Below are positions 1 to 9,733 of a stretch of 64,000 nt of DNA, one piece after another. The notes under the pieces are model-generated. The model searched no databases. It had not been told where the DNA came from and saw nothing but the letters and a program-made list of their open reading frames with translations. The DNA is from Jejuia algarum (GTDB lineage: Bacteria; Bacteroidota; Bacteroidia; Flavobacteriales; Flavobacteriaceae), in the NCBI GenBank assembly GCA_947495775.1, contig CANMAQ010000009.1, positions 1 to 64,000 of the forward strand. The letters are read 5' to 3'. The stretch's first letter is position 1. Each line of letters opens with the position of its first letter. Position numbers and translations under genes: made by a program.

Positions 1-2918
1 TTATTAGCGCTTAGTCTTAACTCTCTAAGTTCCTTTAATTGCCCCAAAGCCTCAGGAATAGCTCCAGAAAAGTTATTTTCTTCTAAATCCAGAGATTCCA
101 ATACTTGAAGCGCTCCTATTTCACTAGGAATCAATCCTGAAAGCCTATTTTCATCTACATGCAGCCTTACTAAATTTTGCAACTGTCCTAATGCTTTAGG
201 CAACTGTCCTTCCAGTTTATTTTTTTTAAGATCTATTATTTTAACATTAATTAGATTACCAATAGACACTGGAATAGCCCCAGATAGCTGATTGTCATTC
301 AATGATAAGTACTCTAAATTAGTTAATGCTCCCAGCTCTGATGGGATGCTACCTTCTAATTGATTTCGAGAAACATTCAAAGAGTTTAAATTCGTTAACG
401 CCCCTAAGGTTCTCGGTATTTTTCCTGAAATTTTATTTCCAAAAATTTGAAGACGCTCAAGGTCTTTTAATTGCCCTAACGTCGAAGGCAATACCCCTGT
501 CAGGTCATTAGTTTGTAAAACCAAAACGTTCAAATTAGGTATATCGCCGATCTGAGAAGGGATACTTCCCGTTAAATTATTAGTCCCTAGATTAATAGCT
601 CTCAGCTTATTTAAGCGACTTATTTCTGGCGCTATACTGCCCTCTAACTTATTTTGAGAAAGCCCAAGCTTCTCAAGATTTAAAAGTTCCCATAACTCTT
701 CTGGGATTTTACCGCTTAACGCGTTCTGAGCGAATTCTAATTCTCTTAAATCTGAAAATTTGCCGATCGAAGGCGGTATAACTCCCGTTAGATTATTACG
801 TGCAAGGTCCAACTTTACCAACTTATTATTAATAACAGTTACACCTAACCAATCACAAACAGAAGATTCAGGATCGTTAATTAACCAAGGATGGAAATCC
901 GACAGTGTATTTTCCCAATTATGCCCATTGGTCTTGATATAAAAATCGACTAAAGCCTCTCGCGTTGCCTTAGACACAGCGCAACTATTATTAGGATCGT
1001 ATACATTAATAGTAATCACGTTCCTTATAAGCTCTAGTTGATCTATTTTGGAATTCGTAGCCCTAAAACTATACATTCCCGCATTAGTGTAACTTACTTC
1101 TGGTATGGTATAAGATACACTTGTAGCATTCTCTATAGGCAGTCCATCTTTATACCATTGGTATGTATTATTGGCTGGATTTGAAAATTCGGTAACGCTA
1201 AACGTATAAGAACTTCCCAATGCTAGTTTTTGGGTGTTCTCTACACCTATTTTACGCTGTGGCGCATAACTAAATGTTGCTAACTTATCTTTTAAATTAT
1301 CGTATACTGGCACAATATCATCAAACACAAACCGGTTCCCATTCACATTTAGATGCGTTAAGGTTTCTATAGTTGTTAGCGCTGTTGGCAATGTGCTTTC
1401 CAATTGGTTCGCATGCACATCTAATCTTATTAATTTAGACAAAGCGCCTAATGTATCTGGTAATTCACCTACCAAGTTGTTATCTGCTAGTAAAATTTCG
1501 ACAACCCTATTATCGACAGTTCGAACACCGTACCAATCGCAAACGTTAGACGATGCCTCGGTAACTAACCAAGGTTGATTGCCTTGTATTGTATTATGCC
1601 ATTCTGGGCCTCCTGTCGCATTATAAAAAGCGATTAAAGCTTGCCGTTCTTCATTAGAGACCTCGCAAGTATCTAAGACTTCTAACACTATAGTATTACG
1701 GGTTAATACAAGCCCTTTTACCGTTTGATTTTGTACCGTAAAATAATAACGCCCTGCATCTTGCAAACGGGCTGTATTAAATACATATTCTTTATCTGGT
1801 CCTTGATAGATTTGTTCCTCTTCAAAAAACCACGTATAAATATTATTTGGACTTGATAGTGCTGTAGTTAAACGCATAGCATTTCCAGCAGTTACTGTTT
1901 TTATAACTTCGGTATCTACTTTACTTTGCGGTGCATATGCATAACGCTCTAATTTTGATATAAAAGCGACATGCTGTTCCTCAAAATCAGCAAAAACAAA
2001 TGCATTTTCACTAAAATCGAGAACCGAAAGATTTTCTAAACTTTTTAAATTAGAAGGCAATGTTCCAGAAAAGCTATTTCCACTTAAATTCAAGACCTCT
2101 AATTGAAACATGGCACCAAACGCATTTGGTATTTTGCCTGTAAACTGATTATCTTGTACCGCTACAACGCGTAGTTTTCTTAATAAATTAAACTCTGGTA
2201 TTAACACCCCTTCAAGCTCATTATCAGAAAGGTATAATTCTTCTAGTAGTGTAAGATTACAAAACGAGCTAGGAATCTTCCCTGTAATATGGTTGTTACT
2301 AAAATCTAATCTAATTAACTTGGTTAAGCTGCCTATTCCAACAGGTAAGAGCCCACGTAATGCATTATCATTTAATTTAAGGGTCTCAAGATTAATTAAA
2401 CTGCCTATCTTAGAAGGAATAGCACCTTCTAATTGATTTTTAGATAAATCAACAAATCGCAACTTGTATAATTCGCTCAAGGCCTCTGGAATAATTCCTG
2501 ACAAACGAGTACCAGATAAAGTGAGAGACTTTAGCTGTGTTAAATGTCGTAATTCATCAGGAATAGTTCCAAATACCCCTTTAGCAGACTTAAGTGTTAA
2601 ACGTTCTAAAGATTCTAATTGTAACAAAGCACTCATAAAAGACTTGAAATCGCCTTTTAAATTATAATTAGACAATTCTAATCCTATTACAACGCCATTT
2701 TTAACCTCTACACCTGCCCAATCTTCAACTAAAGCATCAGGATCGTCGATTAACCAGGCGCCTAAGCCCTGTTCTGGAGACCAATCGCCACCACTAGCAT
2801 TATAAAAATCAATTAACGCTTGTCGTTCTTGTAGTGCTACTTGAGAATGGCCTGTTAAAAAAATCACTGTACATAAGAGCGTTAATACAACTTGCTTGTT
2901 TATATATTTTAAAATCAT
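1..2918 (-). CDS. Secreted leucine-rich-repeat / Ig-like multidomain protein (3' end outside window)
   Basis: The frame is open from the ATG at 2918 to the left edge of the window, so at least 972 residues are present and the C-terminus is missing. An N-terminal signal peptide ends near FLTGHSQ (about residue 26). Three modules follow, each opening with an LRR N-cap-like block (A-L-x-x-F-Y-N-A-x-G-x-x-W, later PWL and CDWxGV) at about residues 27, 410 and 650. Each block leads into plant-type LRRs of the form LxxLxLxxNxLxGxIPxxIGxL. Ig-like segments (YxWxxxG, then Y-x-F-x-A) lie between the modules, at about 330-410 and 550-640. LRR/Ig proteins of this kind are cell-surface adhesins or binding proteins. 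The gene begins 45 bp after the SpvB-like giant and is probably the last or a late gene of that operon. A T9SS sorting domain would be expected beyond the edge but cannot be seen. Confidence 0.88.
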   Translation of the reverse strand, partial: MILKYINKQVVLTLLCTVIFLTGHSQVALQERQALIDFYNASGGDWSPEQGLGAWLIDDPDALVEDWAGVEVKNGVVIGLELSNYNLKGDFKSFMSALLQLESLERLTLKSAKGVFGTIPDELRHLTQLKSLTLSGTRLSGIIPEALSELYKLRFVDLSKNQLEGAIPSKIGSLINLETLKLNDNALRGLLPVGIGSLTKLIRLDFSNNHITGKIPSSFCNLTLLEELYLSDNELEGVLIPEFNLLRKLRVVAVQDNQFTGKIPNAFGAMFQLEVLNLSGNSFSGTLPSNLKSLENLSVLDFSENAFVFADFEEQHVAFISKLERYAYAPQSKVDTEVIKTVTAGNAMRLTTALSSPNNIYTWFFEEEQIYQGPDKEYVFNTARLQDAGRYYFTVQNQTVKGLVLTRNTIVLEVLDTCEVSNEERQALIAFYNATGGPEWHNTIQGNQPWLVTEASSNVCDWYGVRTVDNRVVEILLADNNLVGELPDTLGALSKLIRLDVHANQLESTLPTALTTIETLTHLNVNGNRFVFDDIVPVYDNLKDKLATFSYAPQRKIGVENTQKLALGSSYTFSVTEFSNPANNTYQWYKDGLPIENATSVSYTIPEVSYTNAGMYSFRATNSKIDQLELIRNVITINVYDPNNSCAVSKATREALVDFYIKTNGHNWENTLSDFHPWLINDPESSVCDWLGVTVINNKLVKLDLARNNLTGVIPPSIGKFSDLRELEFAQNALSGKIPEELWELLNLEKLGLSQNKLEGSIAPEISRLNKLRAINLGTNNLTGSIPSQIGDIPNLNVLVLQTNDLTGVLPSTLGQLKDLERLQIFGNKISGKIPRTLGALTNLNSLNVSRNQLEGSIPSELGALTNLEYLSLNDNQLSGAIPVSIGNLINVKIIDLKKNKLEGQLPKALGQLQNLVRLHVDENRLSGLIPSEIGALQVLESLDLEENNFSGAIPEALGQLKELRELRLSAN

Positions 2919-2963
2919 ATCGATTACCTTAAAAGACTATTTTTTATAATTACTCTAACCTGC

Positions 2964-5900
2964 TTAATCCACATATCTGCAATTCCATTCTGAACGTCCT
3001 TCGTCATGTTCATAAGAGCTATTATGTCGCCCTCCTCTAGGGCATAAACTTGCAGACTCTCCTTTAATAGGATTTCCTGTAGATCTATTTAATAATTGAA
3101 TTGTGAAATTTTGATACCTACCGCTCTCTGATTTATCTGGTCGGTCTGCTTGTACTGAAAAATTCAAAGTGGCTTTTCCCGTAACGTCCAATGTAATTTC
3201 ACTCTCCTGATAGTCTCCAGATACTCTTTCTTCATTTATAAAATAATTACCTCCTACACCTAGCTCATTAAGCGTTAAATGATGAGAATACCTCACAACA
3301 GCATTGGGCTTGCCTTCAATAGTTAGGTACCCATACTTTCGCCTTCGGTTATCTTGTCTTGTTAAGCGTCTTTTTGTAATTTTTGGCATTGCACTGTCAT
3401 CACAAGCATCCCCAATGCCATCACCATCGTAATCCTCTTGATTTGTATTTTTAATAAATGGACACTTATCATTTATATCATCTACTCCATCTTTATCATA
3501 ATCGGTATTTATAGGCAATTCCCCGTCCAACGGGCGTCTCAATTCTGCTTCATCTCCTTTAGGGACCACCAAACTTAACTGCCCTGTATGTGCATTTTCA
3601 TCAGTCACCGCGATGTTTAAACCATCTGTGCCATCTAAATCGGCCGCTTTTTTAAAATTAAAATGACTGTCTTGATCTAAAACGCCATTAGTATTTTGCG
3701 AGGTATTGTTTGTCCCAAAAGCATAATCCTCGAAGTTATCTGCCCCCATATCGCTATATGCACTATTAGAAACAACAGCAGTAGGCAACGTATAGTTATA
3801 GCCGTATTGCGCCGATGAATAACGCCCTAACGCATCTTTATTTTCTAATTCTGCTCCAAACGGACTAAACTGTGTCACTTCACTAGCGAATGTCCAATTC
3901 TTAGTAGTTGTAGTATCAATTACAGTCCATTTGCCGTCAACAGTTATCCTGTAAAAAGGTTCGAATGTCTTAAAATAACCTTCTCTTCTGTTAAATGCTT
4001 TTTTACTGTTATTCGCCACTTTCGTACGCTCTACCAAATAAGCATAAGACTTATCTGCTCTCCACTCTCCTCGAATATTATTAACATAAGGGTTAAATCC
4101 ATAATCTTTAACAAGCTTACGTTCTACATCTCTAGCATTAAGACTTTGCAAACCGTCTTCACATTGTCCGTTCCAGAAATCACGATAAGAAATCGCACTA
4201 GCATTTAGTATTCTTTTATGAGCCGCTACGCTGGTATTTTCTTCCGCAAAAGTAGACGCATCTAACCGCTTATTTAACTTACCTTCTATTGGGTTTTTCA
4301 TTAAACTTACAGACGCCATAGAAGCTGTTTGTTGGTTTCTATACCCCGATCTTATAACTCTAAATGTAGCGGTTGCCTCTACTGGAGTTTCTAGATTGCC
4401 CTGACGGTCCATGAGTTCTACCTCATCTGCCCCATTAATACCTGCAACCCATAATCTTTTGTTGATTTCTCCATGATTAACTAACAGTTCATCACCCATG
4501 GTGAAATACGCATTTGCATTAGGGAACTTAAAATGGTCTCCAGATTTCTGAAAGTCACCGCTTGCACCAATATTAATTGATGCTTGTGCCATATTTTCAT
4601 AATACCAATACGCTGGAAACTCAAAATTATAGTAGGTATCATCGTAGGCATTGACAGTCTTACTTAAGAGCATCTTTCCCGTATTTGCATCCCAAGCTTC
4701 ATTAATAGTGCTTACCTGAGCTCCTAAATCTTTTGCGATAGTCTCCTTTAGTATTGCTGTTTTATGAATGACCTTAGTTGTGGTCGTGGTATGCAATAAC
4801 GTTGTTGTTACAGAACGTTCTGGTAGTGCTGACGGAATAATTATTGGTATAAATCCAATAATAAAAGCAGCCACATTTCCTTGTATTCCAATTATCGAAG
4901 ATTTAGAATAATTTTCTCTAAAATCGGTAATAACGTCATAATCAACACCTATTTCTTTTTTGGAAACAAAGCCGTCTTTATCAATAGTTATTAAATTATT
5001 ATCTAACCGTCCTTCATCTGTTGTATTCGTTTCATCATCTTTATACGTGCTATACTTGTATGCAACACTGCTTATAAATTTACCATAGGCATCCAATACG
5101 GTTTGTTCTTTTTGTTTGCCATCCATATCATTGGTTTCCACAACAAAACCTTGAGACATGGTATGTTCTGTTTTTACATTAACCGTTAATCCAAACAGCC
5201 CCTTAAGTATGTTTTTAAAGACAGCATCTCCATTAGACCTCCAATTATTAGGCTTATCAATATCGGTATAATCTGTAAGCGTAGGGAAGTCTTTAGACGT
5301 ATAAAAATTCGTAATTACAGCTCCTGTAGCGTGTTGCTTTATACCTTTAGAAGGGTTATAATTTTTAACGGTGACCTTACTGTAGGTAATTTTTGGAGAA
5401 GGAAAAAATGATTCTCCAAAAGGTTTTTCTACATAATTAGTTTCTTGTGGCGATTGCTTGTCTCCTGCGTTGTAAAATGGTTCTACAAATGGATTCTCTT
5501 TACTTCCTAACGGCTCATAAGTTGCCACCCCACTAGAACCTTCTTCTTCTGATAACAAATACTCATACAATTGGCCATATTTCTTTTTATACCTATCCAC
5601 ATCAACCTTATTTGGATCTACGCCAACCATAAGATCCCATTGGTCAAACATCTTTAAGTTTTTAATGCGGCACCCACCGCCTAATTTTTGTTTACCTGGA
5701 TATTGTAATCGAATCCAAGACCGTTGGGGTATAAAGCGTTGCGCTATTGTCCTTTCATCTCTTAGCTTACCGTTGGGTCCTCTAAAAATTTCACTTATTG
5801 CTCCAATACTTTTGGTTAATGCTTTTGCAATATCTTCTATAGTTTCATTTCCAGCATTTAGCTGCAACCCATAGGTTAAACGGTTTAGATACTTTCTCCC

Positions 5901-8900
5901 AAAATGTAATCCTGCCTTGGTAATTGGATTTATAAGTTTGCCTTTTTCTACAGCTCCACTTCCCAAATCTGTCATCTTCATGGGAATCGCGGCATAATAC
6001 CTTCTATGCGCTTCATCGCCCTCTTCAAAAAATGTATCTGGTCCTAATGCATTTTTATCGATATTAAAATACCCCGAAACATAATCGAACTCATTTTTAC
6101 TATAATTAGGAGATACTCCACCTCCTGCTTTAGACATATTAAGCATAAACCTAAAATAAATAGGTTTATCAATATGGTCGCCTAGGTATTTCTCCTTAAA
6201 ATCTTCAACACCCGCTACGGCTTTATCAAGCTCTATTATCACATATTTCGCATCGGCAGTATCTGTATAAGATCCAGGCGTGTATAATACCGTAGAATGT
6301 CTTGACAAATCTCTCTCTCTGCTTACACCAACAACTTTAAACATTTGCATGGCTCTACGATTTTGTACATATTGATAATCGTCACTTTCGTATTCCAATT
6401 CTATTTTACCTCCAGAGGGCAGGTCTATAGATGTTAATGACCATGCAGCAACGTTCTTATCTTGATTGGCTTTGTTTGTTTGATCTACAAAAGGAAACTC
6501 GGCTGCAGGCACATTAGGGTCATTAACATTGCAACGCCCTAAATTCTCCTTGTAATTCCCCCATACATCGTAGCCTTTTAGATTATATTCTGGATTAAAA
6601 CCCTCATAATTAAATTTATAAGGCGTGTATTTTCCCATTTTAGAGTTTCTATACGTGAAAAACACTTTCTCTAAAGTTAATTTACCCGAGCCTTCTAGAT
6701 TATTTGGCACTCCTTGGCATAACGAATAGTTATAAGTAAAATGAGCTGTTTTAATTGGCACTGCTTTGTCTTTAAGCGCGATATATTCTGGTTTAGAATA
6801 CAATGTTATACTGTCTATTTTTTTCGTGTAAGATGCACTACCTGCACCACGACCATCTTTTCTATTCGTTAAATGGAATACAGCTGTATGTGTTTTTGTT
6901 TCGATAGTTTCGATGTACTTAAGCTCTTTTTTACCATAGACGTAACTTCCTTTTTCGTCTTCTTTATTAGAATTCAGCCCTGCATTGAATGACGCGTCTT
7001 CGTAAGGCACTCTCCATTCGTAGTCATTAGCTGCTTTGGTATACTTAAACTTTGTGTATGCTCCAAAATCATCATCGGTAGGTCCATCTCCTGTTCTGTC
7101 TTCATAATCGGAAGAGAGTACAGACGTCAACAAATACGTATGTGCATAAGCAGGTGTAACAACTTTATTAAAATAATGATCTATACCAGACGTATTGCTC
7201 ACAGAGGCCTCTTTATTAGAATACCCCACCAAACCTGTTGTACAATTACCAGTATCATCCACCGCAAAAGTGACCTCTTCTTTTTCAACATTATATGCTG
7301 TCTCCCCATATAGATACGTAGAACCGTCTGGCTGTAAAATTTTCATTCCTGCTTTATGATGGCTTTTGGCATTTGGATTTAGTGTAAATGCCTTTAACTT
7401 AAAATCTGTAACCTCTTTTGCTGTGACAGGTTGAATAGATTGATTTCTTATTTCCCGTTCTTTTCTTTGTATGGGTTTGTTTATAGAAAGATTGTCGTAA
7501 TTATATGCAGCTCCCTTTTTATTAAAACGTTTTACTCTAAACCGATTAGCGGCATACTTCCCATAACTATTACCGCCATTACCTGGCTGGTCGATAGCCA
7601 AAGCCATTGCTTTATACCCACCAAGTTCTTTATGAAACAAATCCTCTTCTTTATCTACAAAAAGCTCTCCTATAGATTTAAAGTATACTTTTTCGTATAC
7701 TGGTTTACGTATAGGTTTTTCCTTAAAGTAACGTGTAGCAGCTGTTTCCCAAACACCTGTATGACTATCGGAACGTGTATTTTTATAATCTACACCAATA
7801 TGAAAACCTGTTGCACCTTCGATCTCTATACCTCCAGAACTACTTCCGCTTTCATCATTAACCTGTTGGTCATAAACATAACTTGTTTGGCTTCTAAACG
7901 GCCGAAACATCCCACCAATACCTTGACCATTAATTGTATAAAGATCATAAGTGTAATTAACTGTTGCGAGTGCTCTTGTACTTTTATCGACACTATTATC
8001 ACGCTCTCTATTAAAATCTAAGATATCGTTAGGTGTTGCTAAATCTGTAAACTCATAGCCATATGCTTTTTCTGTATTAGATGTGCTAGCTAATTTTTGA
8101 TTCATACCATAGGCCGTAAGCCCTACTTCTCCATCGATACCCCAAAAATCACCGCCAATAGATATGGCAAACGTAAGCCCCGTATTTTTAAATGGTACCC
8201 GCTTAGAAGGTGTGAATGTGTTGTTTAAAAAAGAGATACTTCCTGAGCCACTTGAACCACCTTGAACCCCTCTAAAAGGGCCTCTTTCCCCTTTCCTTCC
8301 TGGCTTCACTTTTTTATGTTTATCTACAATCGTTAGTCCTTTCCTTAAGGATGCACTAAGGTTAAAAGCAGACAGCCCTTGTCTTGAATTGAAACTTACC
8401 CCCGCATTCAAACCAGCAGAAATACCTTGGGTACAAAATTTATCTGTATCATCTTTATTACTGCTTATACTTACACTAGGCGCTACAGATACGCCTTCTG
8501 TAGCAGAAGCGCTTAAATTCATCCCAACACTTATATTCTTTGCAACATCAAAGTTTAACCCAAAAGAAGGTTTTAAAGAAATGCCTTGATAATTGTTATA
8601 TTCAATATTAAGCCCTCCTCCAATGCTTCCTATTGATTCATCACTCTTTACTTTTTTTCCTTTTTGTAATTCCTTTCCAAAAATTTGACTATTCGCATCG
8701 ACAGTAACTCCTATTGTCTTATTGTCTTTAAGGTTGTCTTCATATGTCATTTCATCTCCTTTGAAATCGTCTGGCAGCCCTCTCACATTTCTGTTAATCT
8801 GTCCCACACTAAGATTCCAACCTAAACCTACCCAACTGGCTTCTTCGTCCATAGTAACGCCAGAGTTATAGGCTAAATTTAAAGGATAACCGCCCACATC

Positions 8901-9110
8901 CATAATAGGAATGTTATAATTAAAATCTCCAGAGGACAGATTAACCATATCTGAAGTTCCTATGGGTGTAAAGGCGTTAAACTCGGGTTGAGACGGCCCT
9001 CCTGTTAATGCCATAAGCGCCATAGGCTGTGCCATTTGCAAGAGCATTTGTAGCGTTAAATAACTCGCCACGACTCGGGTTGCCTTACTATTTCGTATTG
9101 TATGGATCAT
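2964..9110 (-). CDS. Giant SpvB/RHS-like secreted protein with thrombospondin type 3 repeats
   Basis: The protein has 2048 residues. A hydrophobic stretch after a short basic N-terminus (about residues 12-36) could act as an export signal. Next comes the block found at the start of many Bacteroidetes giant proteins: PSQPEFNAFTPIGTSD, then LSSGDFNYNIPIMDVGGYP, then WVGLGWNL (about 40-105). It resembles the start of SpvB/TcaC-type toxin shells, where a product-of-folding beta cage is built. The middle is beta-rich, with many Y/G/N-rich strands. At about 1865-1905 there are calcium-binding TSP3 repeats (DYDKDGVDDINDKCP and DYDGDGIGDACDD), followed by a unique beta-rich tail of about 140 residues. 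I see no RHS core motif and no recognisable toxin domain at the C-terminus. It is the third gene of an exported-protein operon. Function is unknown; a surface or secreted shell protein is the best inference. Confidence 0.8.
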   Translation of the reverse strand: MIHTIRNSKATRVVASYLTLQMLLQMAQPMALMALTGGPSQPEFNAFTPIGTSDMVNLSSGDFNYNIPIMDVGGYPLNLAYNSGVTMDEEASWVGLGWNLSVGQINRNVRGLPDDFKGDEMTYEDNLKDNKTIGVTVDANSQIFGKELQKGKKVKSDESIGSIGGGLNIEYNNYQGISLKPSFGLNFDVAKNISVGMNLSASATEGVSVAPSVSISSNKDDTDKFCTQGISAGLNAGVSFNSRQGLSAFNLSASLRKGLTIVDKHKKVKPGRKGERGPFRGVQGGSSGSGSISFLNNTFTPSKRVPFKNTGLTFAISIGGDFWGIDGEVGLTAYGMNQKLASTSNTEKAYGYEFTDLATPNDILDFNRERDNSVDKSTRALATVNYTYDLYTINGQGIGGMFRPFRSQTSYVYDQQVNDESGSSSGGIEIEGATGFHIGVDYKNTRSDSHTGVWETAATRYFKEKPIRKPVYEKVYFKSIGELFVDKEEDLFHKELGGYKAMALAIDQPGNGGNSYGKYAANRFRVKRFNKKGAAYNYDNLSINKPIQRKEREIRNQSIQPVTAKEVTDFKLKAFTLNPNAKSHHKAGMKILQPDGSTYLYGETAYNVEKEEVTFAVDDTGNCTTGLVGYSNKEASVSNTSGIDHYFNKVVTPAYAHTYLLTSVLSSDYEDRTGDGPTDDDFGAYTKFKYTKAANDYEWRVPYEDASFNAGLNSNKEDEKGSYVYGKKELKYIETIETKTHTAVFHLTNRKDGRGAGSASYTKKIDSITLYSKPEYIALKDKAVPIKTAHFTYNYSLCQGVPNNLEGSGKLTLEKVFFTYRNSKMGKYTPYKFNYEGFNPEYNLKGYDVWGNYKENLGRCNVNDPNVPAAEFPFVDQTNKANQDKNVAAWSLTSIDLPSGGKIELEYESDDYQYVQNRRAMQMFKVVGVSRERDLSRHSTVLYTPGSYTDTADAKYVIIELDKAVAGVEDFKEKYLGDHIDKPIYFRFMLNMSKAGGGVSPNYSKNEFDYVSGYFNIDKNALGPDTFFEEGDEAHRRYYAAIPMKMTDLGSGAVEKGKLINPITKAGLHFGRKYLNRLTYGLQLNAGNETIEDIAKALTKSIGAISEIFRGPNGKLRDERTIAQRFIPQRSWIRLQYPGKQKLGGGCRIKNLKMFDQWDLMVGVDPNKVDVDRYKKKYGQLYEYLLSEEEGSSGVATYEPLGSKENPFVEPFYNAGDKQSPQETNYVEKPFGESFFPSPKITYSKVTVKNYNPSKGIKQHATGAVITNFYTSKDFPTLTDYTDIDKPNNWRSNGDAVFKNILKGLFGLTVNVKTEHTMSQGFVVETNDMDGKQKEQTVLDAYGKFISSVAYKYSTYKDDETNTTDEGRLDNNLITIDKDGFVSKKEIGVDYDVITDFRENYSKSSIIGIQGNVAAFIIGFIPIIIPSALPERSVTTTLLHTTTTTKVIHKTAILKETIAKDLGAQVSTINEAWDANTGKMLLSKTVNAYDDTYYNFEFPAYWYYENMAQASINIGASGDFQKSGDHFKFPNANAYFTMGDELLVNHGEINKRLWVAGINGADEVELMDRQGNLETPVEATATFRVIRSGYRNQQTASMASVSLMKNPIEGKLNKRLDASTFAEENTSVAAHKRILNASAISYRDFWNGQCEDGLQSLNARDVERKLVKDYGFNPYVNNIRGEWRADKSYAYLVERTKVANNSKKAFNRREGYFKTFEPFYRITVDGKWTVIDTTTTKNWTFASEVTQFSPFGAELENKDALGRYSSAQYGYNYTLPTAVVSNSAYSDMGADNFEDYAFGTNNTSQNTNGVLDQDSHFNFKKAADLDGTDGLNIAVTDENAHTGQLSLVVPKGDEAELRRPLDGELPINTDYDKDGVDDINDKCPFIKNTNQEDYDGDGIGDACDDSAMPKITKRRLTRQDNRRRKYGYLTIEGKPNAVVRYSHHLTLNELGVGGNYFINEERVSGDYQESEITLDVTGKATLNFSVQADRPDKSESGRYQNFTIQLLNRSTGNPIKGESASLCPRGGRHNSSYEHDEGRSEWNCRYVD

Positions 9111-9120
9111 ATCACGTGTG

Positions 9121-9714
9121 TTATAATAATATCGGTATTTCTTTAAATTTAAATTTCATCAAGCCATTGCCAAACAACTTATCATTGTAGAGCAATTGTA
9201 TTTGTGCGTCTTCGGGAACCGTTCCAAAATGAAGCAATACTCTTTTAAACGGAGCAATCTTAAAATTACGTTCGAAGGTGACACCAGAACAGTCTATTGT
9301 ATCCCCAGATTGGGTCACCACAGTAAAATCGTTTTGAATTTTAAAAGCCATATAGGTCACTGAAGCGTCGTAATCTCTCTTTGTGTACTTCCCTTTCAAT
9401 AGATCGTCTTTAGTCTCGTGCTCAAATTGCATTTCTACCACCCGCTCGTTTTTTAAGATGGCATACATAGAATCTATTTTATTTAGAGTGGCAGTCCCCT
9501 CTTGTTTTAGGATATAATACTGCAAAGGCACTAAAGTTGCTTTGTAAGCTATGTTTGGAAAGGTTTGAGTTATCGTATTTGATGTCCAGCCTGCTTGCCC
9601 TAGATGGAATAGCTTGGTTTCAGTCTCTGTAATAGGTTCTAAACTTTGTTTTTTACAAGAAAAAAAGCACAACAGTACCGCTATTGCTATTAAAAGCAAT
9701 TGAACTCTTTTCAT
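9121..9714 (-). CDS. Lipoprotein, unknown function
   Basis: The 197-residue product has a clear lipoprotein signal: a basic start, a hydrophobic core, then LLCFFSCKK with the lipidated cysteine at residue 20. The rest is predicted beta-rich, with no motif I recognise. It lies 10 bp upstream of the SpvB-like giant and 19 bp downstream of the tail-spike-like protein, so the three are very likely cotranscribed. It may anchor or assist the giant protein in the outer membrane; this is inference from position only. Confidence 0.8.
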   Translation of the reverse strand: MKRVQLLLIAIAVLLCFFSCKKQSLEPITETETKLFHLGQAGWTSNTITQTFPNIAYKATLVPLQYYILKQEGTATLNKIDSMYAILKNERVVEMQFEHETKDDLLKGKYTKRDYDASVTYMAFKIQNDFTVVTQSGDTIDCSGVTFERNFKIAPFKRVLLHFGTVPEDAQIQLLYNDKLFGNGLMKFKFKEIPILL

Positions 9715-9733
9715 CCTTTAACTTCTTAATTTG

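Noticed and set aside
7431..8021. 196-residue plus-strand open frame
   Set aside because: It lies wholly inside the coding strand of the SpvB-like giant gene, is rich in Cys/Phe/Ile with no domain, and is an antisense shadow.
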